Assembly: GCF_900109355.1 (NCBI RefSeq)
Contig: NZ_FOBF01000026.1
Coordinates: 62,001-126,000 of the forward strand
Direction of reading: 5' to 3'
DNA: 64,000 nucleotides
Source: Nonomuraea pusilla
Lineage (GTDB): Bacteria; Actinomycetota; Actinomycetes; Streptosporangiales; Streptosporangiaceae
Below, piece after piece: positions 8,757-16,016 of this stretch. Under the pieces are notes generated by a model, which ran no database searches, was not told the DNA's origin, and worked only from the letters and a program-made list of their open reading frames with translations. Position numbers and translations under genes: made by a program. Within the stretch, counting starts at the first letter, position 1; each line of letters opens with the position of its first letter.

Positions 8757-9722
8757 ATGGCAGCAGGGGGTAGGGCGTCGGGCAGGCCCGCGAAGAAGAA
8801 GGGCCCGAGCAAGGGCACCGGAGGCCAGGGCCGGCGCGGGCTCGAAGGCAGAGGCGCCACGCCGCCCGCCGAGATGCGCCACTGGTACAAGGACAAGGCG
8901 CGGACCGAGCGCATCGCCCGCGAGGAGCGCGGCGGCACGCGCCGTCCCGGGCAGCCCGCCAAGCAGCGACGGTCCGACGACGCCCCCGAGTACATCGGCG
9001 GACGCAACCCCGTCCTCGAAGCCCTCCAGGCCGGCGTGCCCGCCGGCGCGCTCTACATCGCGCAGCGCGTCGACAACGACGACCGCGTCCGCGACTCCAT
9101 CAAGATCGCGGCCGAACGCGGCATCGCGCTGCTGGAGGTCACCCGCGACAAGCTCGACCGCCTCACCGAGGGCGCAGTCCACCAGGGCATCGCCCTCCAG
9201 ATCCCGCCGTACGAGTACGCGCACCCGTCCGAACTCGTCGAGCTGGCCCAGGACGCCGCCGAGGTGCCCCTGATCGTCGCGCTCGACGGCGTCACCGACC
9301 CGCGCAACCTCGGCGCCATCGCCCGCTCCGCCACCGCCTTCGGCGCCCACGGCCTCCTCGTCCCGTCGCGCCGCTCCGCCGGCGTCACCGGAGGCGCCTG
9401 GAAGACGTCCGCCGGCACCCTGGCCAACCTCCGCGTCGCCCGCGCCAGCAACCTCACCGCCGCCCTGCGCGAGTACCGTGACGCCGGCCTCTTCGTCATC
9501 GGCCTCGACGGCGCCGGCACGACCGACATCGGCGACGTCGAGCTCCTCACCGAGCCCCTCGTCATCGTCGTCGGCTCCGAAGGCAAGGGCCTGTCCAGGC
9601 TCGTCCGCGAACAGTGCGACGTCGTGGCCCGCATCCCCATCCAGGCCGCGGCCGAGTCCCTGAACGCGGGAGTGGCGGCAGGAGTGGCCCTGTACGAAGC
9701 GGCTCGTCACAGACGTCGGTAG
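8757..9722 (+). CDS. rlmB: 23S rRNA (guanosine-2'-O-)-methyltransferase, RlmB/SpoU family
   Basis: SPOUT-class 2'-O-ribose methyltransferase, 321 aa, predicted to modify 23S rRNA (Gm2251 in E. coli). Residues 1-75 are a basic Gly/Arg/Lys-rich extension common in actinobacteria. The substrate-binding domain starts with YIGGRNPVLEAL. The three SpoU motifs follow: LDGVTDPRNLGAIARSA, VVGSEGKGLSRLVRE and IPIQAAAESLNAGVAAGVA, which make the knotted SAM site. The ATG is at 8757. tRNA-Thr begins 20 bases after the stop. Confidence 0.93.
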   Translation: MAAGGRASGRPAKKKGPSKGTGGQGRRGLEGRGATPPAEMRHWYKDKARTERIAREERGGTRRPGQPAKQRRSDDAPEYIGGRNPVLEALQAGVPAGALYIAQRVDNDDRVRDSIKIAAERGIALLEVTRDKLDRLTEGAVHQGIALQIPPYEYAHPSELVELAQDAAEVPLIVALDGVTDPRNLGAIARSATAFGAHGLLVPSRRSAGVTGGAWKTSAGTLANLRVARASNLTAALREYRDAGLFVIGLDGAGTTDIGDVELLTEPLVIVVGSEGKGLSRLVREQCDVVARIPIQAAAESLNAGVAAGVALYEAARHRRR

Positions 9723-9742
9723 CGTCTACACTGATAGGCCGC

Positions 9743-9815
9743 GCCGACGTAGCTCAATCGGCAGAGCATCTGTCTTGTAAACAGAAGGTCAGGGGTTCGA
9801 TTCCCCTCGTCGGCT
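9743..9815 (+). tRNA. tRNA-Thr(UGU)
   Basis: 73-nt cloverleaf. The acceptor stem GCCGACG pairs with CGTCGGC, the D-arm is GCTC/GAGC, the anticodon stem is TCTGT/ACAGA, the loop CTTGTAA carries anticodon TGT, and the T-arm is AGGGG-TTCGATT-CCCCT. CCA is not encoded. The 3' half, from the first anticodon-loop base onward, is the left attachment repeat of the integrated element. The gene stays whole because the element restores that half. Confidence 0.97.
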
Positions 9816-9819
9816 CTGC
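9774..9819 (+). repeat. attL, 46-bp direct repeat of the integrated element
   Basis: It is identical over 46 bases to 14398-14443 and differs on both sides immediately outside. It starts exactly at the first base of the tRNA-Thr anticodon loop and ends 4 bases past the mature tRNA. This is the classic arrangement for a tyrosine-recombinase element inserted in a tRNA gene. Confidence 0.95.
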
Positions 9820-9825
9820 ATCAGA

Positions 9826-9862
9826 AAGGCCCCTGAGTAGGCATTACGCCGCCAGGGGCCTT
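9826..9862. terminator. Bidirectional terminator inside the attL end
   Basis: AAGGCCCCTG (9826-9835) pairs with CAGGGGCCTT (9853-9862) across a 17-base loop. It can end both tRNA-Thr transcription on the plus strand and integrase transcription on the minus strand. The element thus supplies a substitute for the native tRNA terminator it displaced (14448-14480). Confidence 0.75.
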
Positions 9863-9876
9863 CTGCTTTCCGATCT

Positions 9877-10735
9877 TCAACCGGTGTCCTGGGCGCCTTC
9901 GGGAGCCACCTTGGGAGCCACCGGGGTCTGTTCGCCCAGGAGAGCGCTGGAGATGGCCTCGGTCGCGGCGCGGCGATCGCCTTCCAGGAGGTGTCCGTAG
10001 ACGTCCTTGGTGATCGCGATGCTGGCGTGCCCGAGGACTTCGGACACCACGTGGAGCGGAGTGCCTTGGGCGAGCATGAGTGAGGCGCCGGAGTGGCGGA
10101 GCTCGTGCGGATGCCAGTGGCCGAGGCCCGCCTTCTTGGCCAGGCGGGAGAACAGGTGCGAGAAGGTGTCCGGGTCGGACGGGTTGCGAAAGCCGTGGGG
10201 AACATCAGGCCGTGCTCCGTCCAGTCCCCGCCGGCCTTGAGCCGTTCCTGGTTGTGGGCGGCCTTGTGCCGCTTGATCGCCTCGACCAGCTCGGGGGTGA
10301 GGCAGAGGACACGGCGTGAACGCTTGGTCTTGAGTTCGCTGATCACGATGCGGGTCCTGGCCGTGGCGTTCGGGTCGCGGTTCTTGAGCCGCTTGACGGA
10401 GTGGGTGACCCGGAGCGTGCGAGCGTCCGGGTCGAAGGCGTCCCACATGAGCCCGAGCGCTTCACCACGACGCAGGCCGAAGACGAGGGCCAGGAGGACG
10501 AGGACACCCATCCTGTGATCGGCGGCTGTGCCGAGAAGCATCTTGCCTTCCTCCACGGTCAGCGTCCGGCCTTCCTCGACGGGTACGCGGGGAGGCATCG
10601 ACAGCGCCGCCACGTTCCGCACGACCAAGCCCTCCCGCTCCGCCTGGCCCAGGGCCTGGCGCAGGACGGCCCGCATGTTGCGGATGCTGTTCGCCTTGTA
10701 GCCCGCCGTGCGCTTGGCCTGCCACAGGGCATCGA
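9877..10735 (-). pseudogene. int: Tyrosine-type site-specific integrase, N-truncated and frameshifted
   Basis: The catalytic half is recognisable: ALVFGLRRGEALGL (catalytic Arg), then HELRHSGASLML, LGHASIAITKDVYGH (catalytic His and Tyr), ending at the stop 9877-9879. Near 10187 one base appears to be missing: TTCGCAACC reads as FAT where FGN would continue into PSDPDTFSHLF. The protein is therefore split over two frames. Upstream of about 10720 the N-terminal arm-binding domain and start are absent, and unrelated TPR coding DNA begins on the other strand. It is probably inactive. It lies next to attL, as integrases of such elements do. Confidence 0.88.
9902..9921 (+). repeat. 20-bp direct repeat near attL (copy 1)
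   Basis: GGAGCCACCTTGGGAGCCAC is identical to 14274-14293 and is itself two GGAGCCAC half-units 4 bases apart. It lies about 80 bases inside attL, within the integrase 3' coding end. Its position suits an integrase arm-type site. Confidence 0.6.
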
Positions 10736-11432
10736 CTGGCTCTACCACGACGTCGGCGACTTCCGCGCTGCCCAGTACTGGACGGACCGTACGCTGGAGC
10801 TGTCGCACGCCGTCGCCGACCGGGACATGACCGCCTACATCATGGCGCGCAAGAGCCAGCTCGCCGGTGACACCGGGGATCCGGTCGCCGCCGTGGACAT
10901 GGCCGAGGCAGCGAGCAACCTCGCCCGCCCAGGCAGCCGCCTTCAAGCTCTCGCACCCACCTACGCCTGCCACGGGCACGCCCTCCAGCACGAGGACGAC
11001 GCGGCCCGACGCGAACTCGACCGCGCCCACGAACTCCTCCTCCAGGCCACCAGCGATCAAGCCTCATCCTGGGCCGTCTGGCTGGACGAGCCCTACCTCC
11101 AGGCCCAACGCGCAAGAAGCTACGCCGAACTCGGCAGGTTCAGCGAAGCCGTCGAAGGGTTTCGCCAGGCGATCGCCGCCGTCCCGCCCTCGTTCCGCCG
11201 CGACCTGGGTGTCTACCTGTCGCGCGAATCACTCGCACATGCAGGGGCCGGCGAGCCGGAGCAAGCCGCCGACGTCGCCATGTCCGCCCTCTACATCGCC
11301 GAGGAAACCGGGTCCGCCCGCATCATGAACGCCCTTCTCGCGCTGGACGAGCAGCTCGAACCCTGGCGGACCACGCCCCTGGTCGCCGAGCTGCACTCGG
11401 CCTTGAGGAGTACGGTGGTCAAGCAGGCATGA
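10722..11432 (+). pseudogene. TPR-containing regulator, N-terminus deleted
   Basis: C-terminal 235 residues of an XRE/TPR regulator as found beside actinomycete integrative elements. Helical TPR-like units follow one another: WLYHDVGDFRAAQYWTDRTL, ALAPTYACHGHALQHEDD, YAELGRFSEAVEGFRQAI, and a last helix ending STVVKQA. The DNA-binding domain and start codon are missing; homology begins abruptly at about 10722, where the opposite-strand integrase also begins. The open frame continues upstream only as antisense of the integrase. It lies 37 bases ahead of the reductase gene that it probably once controlled. Confidence 0.75.
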
Positions 11433-11468
11433 TCACGACTTGATCGGTTCTCCCACCCGGAAGGTCCC

Positions 11469-12161
11469 ATGCAACGCCCATACGTGCTGCTGAGCTGCGC
11501 GATGTCCGTGGACGGCCACATCGACGACACGACCCCCGAACGTCTCCTCCTGTCCAACGTCCATGACTTCGACCGAGTCGAGCAGGTACGAGCGGAAAGC
11601 GACGCCATCCTTATCGGCGCCACCACCATGCGCCGCGACAACCCCCGCCTCCTGGTCAACTCCGAAGCCCGCCGAGCCCAGCGGGCCGCCCAGGGCCTAC
11701 CCCCGTACCCGCTCAAGGTCACCGTGACCAACAGCGGAGACCTCGACCCCACCCTCAAGTTCTGGCACCACGGCGGCGACAAGGTCGTCTACTGCCCCGA
11801 CTCCGCCACCACCAAGCTGCGCGACTCCCTGGGCGACCTGGCCCAGGTGGTCGGCCTCGGCCCCACCGTGGACTTCGGCCGCATGCTGGACGACCTCGGT
11901 CGGCGCGGCATCAAACGCCTCATGGTCGAAGGCGGCGGCACCATCCACACCCAGTTCCTCACCCAAGGACTGGCCGACGAGATCCACCTCGCCATCGCCC
12001 CCATCTTCGTCGGCGACCCCAACGCCCCACGCTTCGTCAACCCCGGCGACTTCCCCGGCGGAACCGGCCACCGCATGGCCCTTGCCGAAGTCCGCGCCGT
12101 GGACGACGTCGTCCTCCTGCGCTACCTGCCGAAACAACCCTCAGGCAGCAAGACCTCATGA
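11469..12161 (+). CDS. Stand-alone RibD C-terminal-type reductase (dihydrofolate reductase fold)
   Basis: 230-aa protein matching the reductase half of RibD. It begins RPYVLLSCAMSVDGHID (substrate strand). It has ILIGATTMRRDNPRLLV (family TxxxDxP region), a central phosphate-binding segment, VEGGGTIHTQFL and the later DEIHLAIAPIFVG strand. In riboflavin synthesis this domain reduces the ribosylamino-pyrimidine using NADPH. Here it is separated from the deaminase half, whose gene overlaps its stop by four bases. The ATG start is shortly after GGAAGG. It is element cargo, and the true substrate is unknown. Confidence 0.85.
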   Translation: MQRPYVLLSCAMSVDGHIDDTTPERLLLSNVHDFDRVEQVRAESDAILIGATTMRRDNPRLLVNSEARRAQRAAQGLPPYPLKVTVTNSGDLDPTLKFWHHGGDKVVYCPDSATTKLRDSLGDLAQVVGLGPTVDFGRMLDDLGRRGIKRLMVEGGGTIHTQFLTQGLADEIHLAIAPIFVGDPNAPRFVNPGDFPGGTGHRMALAEVRAVDDVVLLRYLPKQPSGSKTS

Positions 12162-12631
12162 CCGGCACCGCCACCGAAGAAGACCGCCAATGGCTGCACG
12201 AGGCGATCGAACTCTCACACCAGTGCCCACCATCAAGTACCGCCTTCTCCGTCGGAGCCGTCATCGTCGACGACCAGGGCAACGAGATCAGCCGCGGATA
12301 CTCCCGAGAGACCGACGCCCATGTCCATGCGGAGGAATCCGCCTTGGCCAAAGTCCCCACCGACGACCCCCGCCTCAAAACGGCCACCCTGTACAGCAGC
12401 CTGGAACCCTGCAACCAGCGACGCTCACGCCCGCGAACCTGCACCCAGCTCATCCTGGAGGCCGGCATCCCCCGCGTAGTGATCGCCTGGAAGGAACCAC
12501 CCACCTTCGTGAGGGACGCCAACGGCACCGAAGCCCTGACCGCCGCAGGCATCACCGTAATCACCCTGCCAGACCTGGCCGAAGCCGCACGAGCAGCCAA
12601 CACACACCTGCTTGGAAAGCCAAGCTCATAG
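12158..12631 (+). CDS. Stand-alone zinc deaminase of the RibD N-terminal/cytidine-deaminase type
   Basis: 157-aa cytoplasmic deaminase. The zinc site is HAEESAL (His plus catalytic Glu) and PCNQRRSRPRTC (two Cys ligands), spaced as in RibD and related deaminases. AGIPRVVIAWKEPPTF corresponds to the RibD strand after the second Cys. The ATGA overlap with the upstream reductase implies translational coupling, so the two proteins together re-create a split RibD. It could act on a pyrimidine intermediate, a free nucleotide or a modified base; sequence does not decide. Both residues needed for zinc chemistry appear intact. Confidence 0.87.
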   Translation: MTGTATEEDRQWLHEAIELSHQCPPSSTAFSVGAVIVDDQGNEISRGYSRETDAHVHAEESALAKVPTDDPRLKTATLYSSLEPCNQRRSRPRTCTQLILEAGIPRVVIAWKEPPTFVRDANGTEALTAAGITVITLPDLAEAARAANTHLLGKPSS

Positions 12632-12671
12632 ATCCCGGGCGACTTGCCGAATTGTTTTCATAGGTATCAAG

Positions 12672-12768
12672 CGGCGGCGCGGCGCGCCGCCGTACGCCCC
12701 GCGCCAGCGCTGCCGCGCTGCGCGTGCGGCCTGGGGGCCGTTCTCGCGCGGCACGCCGCGCGGGGCGT
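12672..12768 (+). repeat. GC-rich nested inverted repeats after the deaminase gene
   Basis: A 10-bp perfect dyad (12672-12681 with 12683-12692) is followed by a wider one, ACGCCCCGCG (12694-12703) with CGCGGGGCGT (12759-12768). There is no T-tract. It may end transcription of the reductase/deaminase pair or be part of an old origin or transfer locus of the element. Confidence 0.6.
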
Positions 12769-12882
12769 CGCCGTAGCACCTCCCGCGCCGTACTAACCGA
12801 ACCCGCCGACCCAGCGCCGCACCACCGCACGGGGCCAGTGCTCTGACTATCCGGCGTCTTCGGATACCGCTAATGTGACGCC

Positions 12883-13470
12883 GTGATCAACAAGCCGCCT
12901 GGATTACCGTTCCTGATCGTCTTCTCGGCCGCAGCCACCTTCCTCTTGATATGGGCCAGCTATCCGTCCTGGTACGGGTTCGAGACGTTCAAGTTCGGGA
13001 TCCCCATCGGCTTCGTCCTATTCCTCTACTGGACGATCCGGATCACATGGGCCGACCACAAGGCAAAGGCGCCAGCCGGCTTACTCAATAGCGCGCTCAT
13101 GCCGTGGTACATCGCCATAGCCGTCGGGCTCGCCCTCATCACCAATGCGCCGTTCTGGATCCGCTACACCATCTCCGAACCGAGCCTGAGAGCGTACGCC
13201 ACAGCAGTGGATCAGAATCCTGGTCGCAAAGAGCCTTGCCAATGGGTTGGCCTGTACTACGTATGCGACGGAAGGCGGTACGACGATCTCTTGACAGGGG
13301 AAGAGATCCCCGGCAGCGCACGGCTGGTAGTCCGGGACCTGTTCCAGCAAGACGACAAGGGCTTCGTCTGGCTGACCTCTGGCGAACCAAACGAAAATGC
13401 CGACGGCGGCGACCGCTACACCCATCTCGAAGGGTATTGGTACAGCTACCTGTACGACAGTTCGTGGTAA
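12883..13470 (+). CDS. Hypothetical membrane protein of the integrated element
   Basis: 195 aa, family not recognised. Three predicted membrane helices lie at about 8-27, 37-53 and 72-92. A roughly 100-residue outer or inner domain follows with two cysteines (CQWVGLYYVC), an acidic segment and a Tyr/Trp-rich end (GYWYSYLYDSSW). The GTG start is used; no strong ribosome site is visible. Its base composition is clearly lower in GC than the chromosomal genes around the element, which fits acquired DNA. The context offers no functional clue beyond being element cargo. Confidence 0.7.
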   Translation: MINKPPGLPFLIVFSAAATFLLIWASYPSWYGFETFKFGIPIGFVLFLYWTIRITWADHKAKAPAGLLNSALMPWYIAIAVGLALITNAPFWIRYTISEPSLRAYATAVDQNPGRKEPCQWVGLYYVCDGRRYDDLLTGEEIPGSARLVVRDLFQQDDKGFVWLTSGEPNENADGGDRYTHLEGYWYSYLYDSSW

Positions 13471-13952
13471 GTGGTTGGCCCATCGACAAGGCATTCTCAG
13501 CCTGATGGTCGTAGGACGGCATAGAGAACCAACCAGCCTCCGGCGGGGGCGCTCCGACTCCGGGATGATCACCGTGTCTGAGACAAGGTCGTAAGTGGCT
13601 AAGGAGGAAGCCTGATCATCCCGCCCACCATCGACCCGGGACAAGCCGAGCAGACCAGGGTCACGGGTACCAGATCGTTCGTCCGGTGGGGCGCTCCATC
13701 TGGTACCCGTGACCCTGGCCCACTTCCCCTTCGGGCGGGTCGACGGCAGACGGGATGATCAGGCGGCGTGGTGCGCGCGTTGCGCAAAGAACACCAGGTC
13801 ACGGGCTGATCGCCGGGCCATTAGCGGGCCATTAAGAGGGTGACGAGGGGTCAACCACGGTCACTCAGGACCGACTCGCTGCCCAGCTCAGCGCCCCAGA
13901 AGGTCGTGATCGACGCAGTTCCCAAGCTGACAGTTCTCTTACCCTCGTCCTC
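13471..13952. other. 482-base gene-free stretch dominated by a long palindrome
   Basis: No supported gene. The main content is the near-palindrome at 13610-13764. A partial extra copy of its inner arm (CCAGGTCACGGG) lies near 13794. An AAGGAGG at 13601 is not followed by a usable start codon. Confidence 0.6.
13610..13764. repeat. 155-bp near-palindrome (nested inverted repeats)
   Basis: The outer arms GCCTGATCATCCCG (13610-13623 and 13751-13764) and the inner perfect 21-bp arms (13655-13675 and 13698-13718) share one centre at about 13687. The stretches between them are also partly complementary (for example TCGACCCG). The whole can fold as a single 66-bp imperfect hairpin with a 22-base loop. 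It could be a MITE-like insertion, a single-strand origin or a structured RNA. Confidence 0.85.
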
Positions 13953-14264
13953 ATGGCATCACCGCGTGAGCTTCCTGCCGACGTCGCCCGCGTGCAGGGC
14001 ATGCGAGACTTCGCCGCCTACCTGGAAATCATGGCGGACGACTTCGACACCGATCGTGCCGACTGTGAACGGCAGCGCCGTGAGGGCAAGCAGTTCGTCG
14101 ATGGGCGCTGGAGCAGTATGTACGTCGGCGACTTTCTCAGAACGTGGGCGGCCTGGCTCCAGGACGGCTGTCTTCGCGAAGGAGCTCCGTTCAAGGGCGA
14201 CGTCGACCCGCTGACGTGGCAGTCGCTCGCTCTTCAGATCCATGTCGCCCACCTGTACGAGTAG
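13953..14264 (+). CDS. Small acidic protein, possibly DUF7660-like
   Basis: 103 aa. It begins MASPRELPADVARVQGMRDF and has the pattern of an acidic N-terminal helix (AAYLEIMADDFDTD), a middle VGDFLRTWAAWLQDG segment and a terminal helix. That pattern loosely resembles DUF7660-type proteins (F-x-x-FLxxxAAW). No catalytic motif is visible. It is the last gene of the integrated element, 134 bases before attR, and its role is unknown. Confidence 0.6.
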   Translation: MASPRELPADVARVQGMRDFAAYLEIMADDFDTDRADCERQRREGKQFVDGRWSSMYVGDFLRTWAAWLQDGCLREGAPFKGDVDPLTWQSLALQIHVAHLYE

Positions 14265-14273
14265 GTCGTTGCT

Positions 14274-14293
14274 GGAGCCACCTTGGGAGCCAC
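14274..14293 (+). repeat. 20-bp direct repeat near attR (copy 2)
   Basis: Identical to 9902-9921. It lies 105 bases inside attR, roughly mirroring the distance of copy 1 from attL, and outside any gene. This placement supports a recombination arm site rather than shared coding sequence. Confidence 0.6.
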
Positions 14294-14397
14294 TCAGACG
14301 GACGATCATGAACTGAGGTGAACAGGTCTGAACAGCCGAAGGACTGGCGACCAGCGTGGCGAACGTGTCCGAACGCCCATGAAGATCGTTTGGGGAC

Positions 14398-14443
14398 CTT
14401 GTAAACAGAAGGTCAGGGGTTCGATTCCCCTCGTCGGCTCTGC
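14398..14443 (+). repeat. attR, 46-bp direct repeat of the integrated element
   Basis: An exact copy of 9774-9819, corresponding to the tRNA-Thr 3' half without the 5' half. It marks the right end of the element. It is not itself a tRNA gene. Confidence 0.95.
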
Positions 14444-14447
14444 TGGG

Positions 14448-14487
14448 AAGCCCGGGTCATCTGGCGGATGACCTGGGCTTTCTGCTG
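14448..14487 (+). terminator. Original tRNA-Thr terminator, displaced by the element
   Basis: AAGCCCGGGTCAT (14448-14460) and ATGACCTGGGCTT (14468-14480) form a 13-bp stem with one mismatch and a 7-base loop, then a TCTGCTG run. It starts 5 bases past attR, exactly where the chromosomal tRNA gene would have ended before insertion. Confidence 0.7.
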
Positions 14488-14734
14488 TAGTGGATCACTG
14501 TGAGCTGTCCGGCGCCGTCCGGCCGCGAACGGCCCGCGGCGGCCGTCCGCGCCCAGTCCGCGCCCACGCACCAGGAACAACATCCGGGCAGTCCAAGCGC
14601 CGCGGAGCCCGGCTCGATGTAGATCACCTGATATCCACACCCGAGACGAGTACGCGGCACGTAATACCAGGTCAGGAGGTTGGCGGCAGGACCGCGACGG
14701 AGCTGGGCCGCTCGCACCGAGGCATCCAAGTCTG

Positions 14735-14845
14735 CTGAGGGTCGCCGGCGCCCGGGAGGACCTCGACGATCTGAAGGTCGCGGCGCGGGAGTCCATGAAC
14801 GGGTACTCGCGCAGCAAGTACCCGCACTGGATCAACCAGGGGAAC
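14735..14845 (+). pseudogene. Fragment of an exported HNH-type nuclease
   Basis: About 35 residues read LKVAARESMNGYSRSKYPHW followed by INQGN, then an unrelated tail to a stop. The pattern (alanine-rich helix, GYSR-x-x-x-PHW, glycine turn) matches the start of the conserved domain of actinobacterial secreted HNH/DUF1524 nucleases. There it is followed by CDTRE and, further on, DVDHxVPL. Those catalytic parts are missing. It lies just outside attR. Confidence 0.5.
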
Positions 14846-15094
14846 AGTTATTTGGGTGGTTATCAGCGGTCAGGCATGTAAGGCATGTTGGTGTGTCCGA
14901 ACGTGCCTGACCGATATCGCGTGTGCTCGTCTGCTGTCGTGTCTGCGGCGGCAGGGTGAGGCAACCGTGCGCCGGGGACGCGCGGGCCCCGGCGAGCAGG
15001 CGCCGCCGCGCATGCTGGTGGCGTGCCGCGTACTCGACCCCTATGGAGCCCGCCTTATCGAACTGCCCTGAACCACGCGCTCACCGCAGGTGCT
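14846..15094. other. Gene-free stretch with a 9-bp inverted repeat
   Basis: GGTCAGGCA (14868-14876) and TGCCTGACC (14904-14912) form a dyad with a 27-base centre. No gene is supported; the short open frame ending at 15071 shows no recognisable family. It is probably debris at the edge of the nuclease fragment. Confidence 0.4.
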
Positions 15095-15901
15095 TCACAC
15101 GGGCGGACCCGCCTTAACGCGCCGCACCAGCCGTTCCATCGACCCCCGGTGGCTGTGGAGATGCTCCAACCACCATGTGGCGCCCGCGTCGGCGTAGGCC
15201 CGGACCGACGAGCCCGGCTCGCTCACCCCGATGACCGCCACTTCGAGGTCGCCTGCGTTTACCCGGTACCGGCGCAGCTCACTGGCCTGGGCGGCCAGGG
15301 AGTCGGGTGAAAGCGTCATAAGGCCCTCCTGGTCGTCGCCGGCGACGATCCAGCCGTCCCAGCGCGCGGCACGCCGAAGCGCACCCGGAGCCGTCCCGCC
15401 GACCCACACCGGCACCCGGGGCTGCTGGAGGGGCAGCGGCGCGAGCCGTACCCCGTCGACGCTGTAATGAGCGCCCCGGTGGTGCACTTCCTCGCCGGAC
15501 CAGAGCGAGGTCATCACCTCGAGGGCCTCGTCGAGCACGACCCCGCCCGGACGCGTTCGGCCGAATGCGGTGAACTCCTGCCGCACGCCGCCCAGACCGG
15601 AGCCCAGGATCACGCGACCACCGCTCAGCCTGTCGAGCGTCGCCACCGTCTGGGCCAGCCTTTCCGGGCGGTGCCGGGCCACAGCCGTCACCGCCGTGCC
15701 CAGCCTGATGTGCGAGGTCGCCTGCGCCGCCGCGGCCAGCGTCACCCATGGGTCGGCCGGTGGCATGCCCCAGGTGAAGGCCAAGTGGTCCCACACCAGC
15801 ACGGCGTCCCAGCCGGCGGCCTCGGCCTCCCGGGCGAGGGTGACCAGGTGGGCCGGCTCCGCGAGGTCACCGAGGATCGCGACGTCGATGCCGTAACGCA
15901 T
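15095..15901 (-). CDS. LLM-class F420-dependent oxidoreductase
   Basis: 268-aa luciferase-like TIM-barrel oxidoreductase. The ATG at 15901 begins with the family's MRYGIDVAILGDL; the longer open frame upstream has no family match. Landmarks are AREAEAAGWDAVLVWDHLAF, the segment IRLGTAVTAVARHRPERLAQ, TLDRLSGGRVILGSGLGG (cofactor loop) and VPVWVGGTAPGALRRAARWDG. It is intact and full-length, in contrast to the broken LLM gene at 6353. It sits alone among remnants, and its substrate is unknown. Confidence 0.85.
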   Translation of the reverse strand: MRYGIDVAILGDLAEPAHLVTLAREAEAAGWDAVLVWDHLAFTWGMPPADPWVTLAAAAQATSHIRLGTAVTAVARHRPERLAQTVATLDRLSGGRVILGSGLGGVRQEFTAFGRTRPGGVVLDEALEVMTSLWSGEEVHHRGAHYSVDGVRLAPLPLQQPRVPVWVGGTAPGALRRAARWDGWIVAGDDQEGLMTLSPDSLAAQASELRRYRVNAGDLEVAVIGVSEPGSSVRAYADAGATWWLEHLHSHRGSMERLVRRVKAGPPV

Positions 15902-16016
15902 GCCCCTACCCAAGCATCCGGCACCGACAGTGCTGGAGGCCGCGATCGCGCGCACCGAGTTCGACACCATGGCCAAAGCCGCCGACGCATGCATCACAAA
16001 GAATCTCCGGGGCCGC

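Larger units (their letters stand above)
9774..14443. mobile_element. 4.7-kb integrated element in tRNA-Thr (decayed AICE/plasmid remnant)
   Basis: Bounded by 46-bp repeats, with a tyrosine integrase reading away from the interior toward attL. It carries a broken integrase, a broken TPR regulator, a RibD-type reductase/deaminase pair, a membrane protein, a small acidic protein and a long palindrome. Replication, FtsK-type transfer and excisionase genes expected of actinomycete integrative conjugative elements are missing. A deletion that joined the integrase and regulator probably removed them. Excision would need an integrase supplied in trans. Confidence 0.88.

Noticed and set aside
13655-13718. 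Integron attC site
   Set aside because: Arms are perfect and long with no extrahelical bases or core-site motifs, and no integron integrase is present.
14398-14443. Second tRNA-like sequence at attR
   Set aside because: Only the 3' half from the anticodon loop is present, with no acceptor 5' strand or D-arm. It is the attachment repeat.
14413-14835. 140-codon minus-strand frame just outside attR
   Set aside because: Arg/Ser-rich, no family, opposite to the nuclease remnant, and it begins in the attachment repeat.
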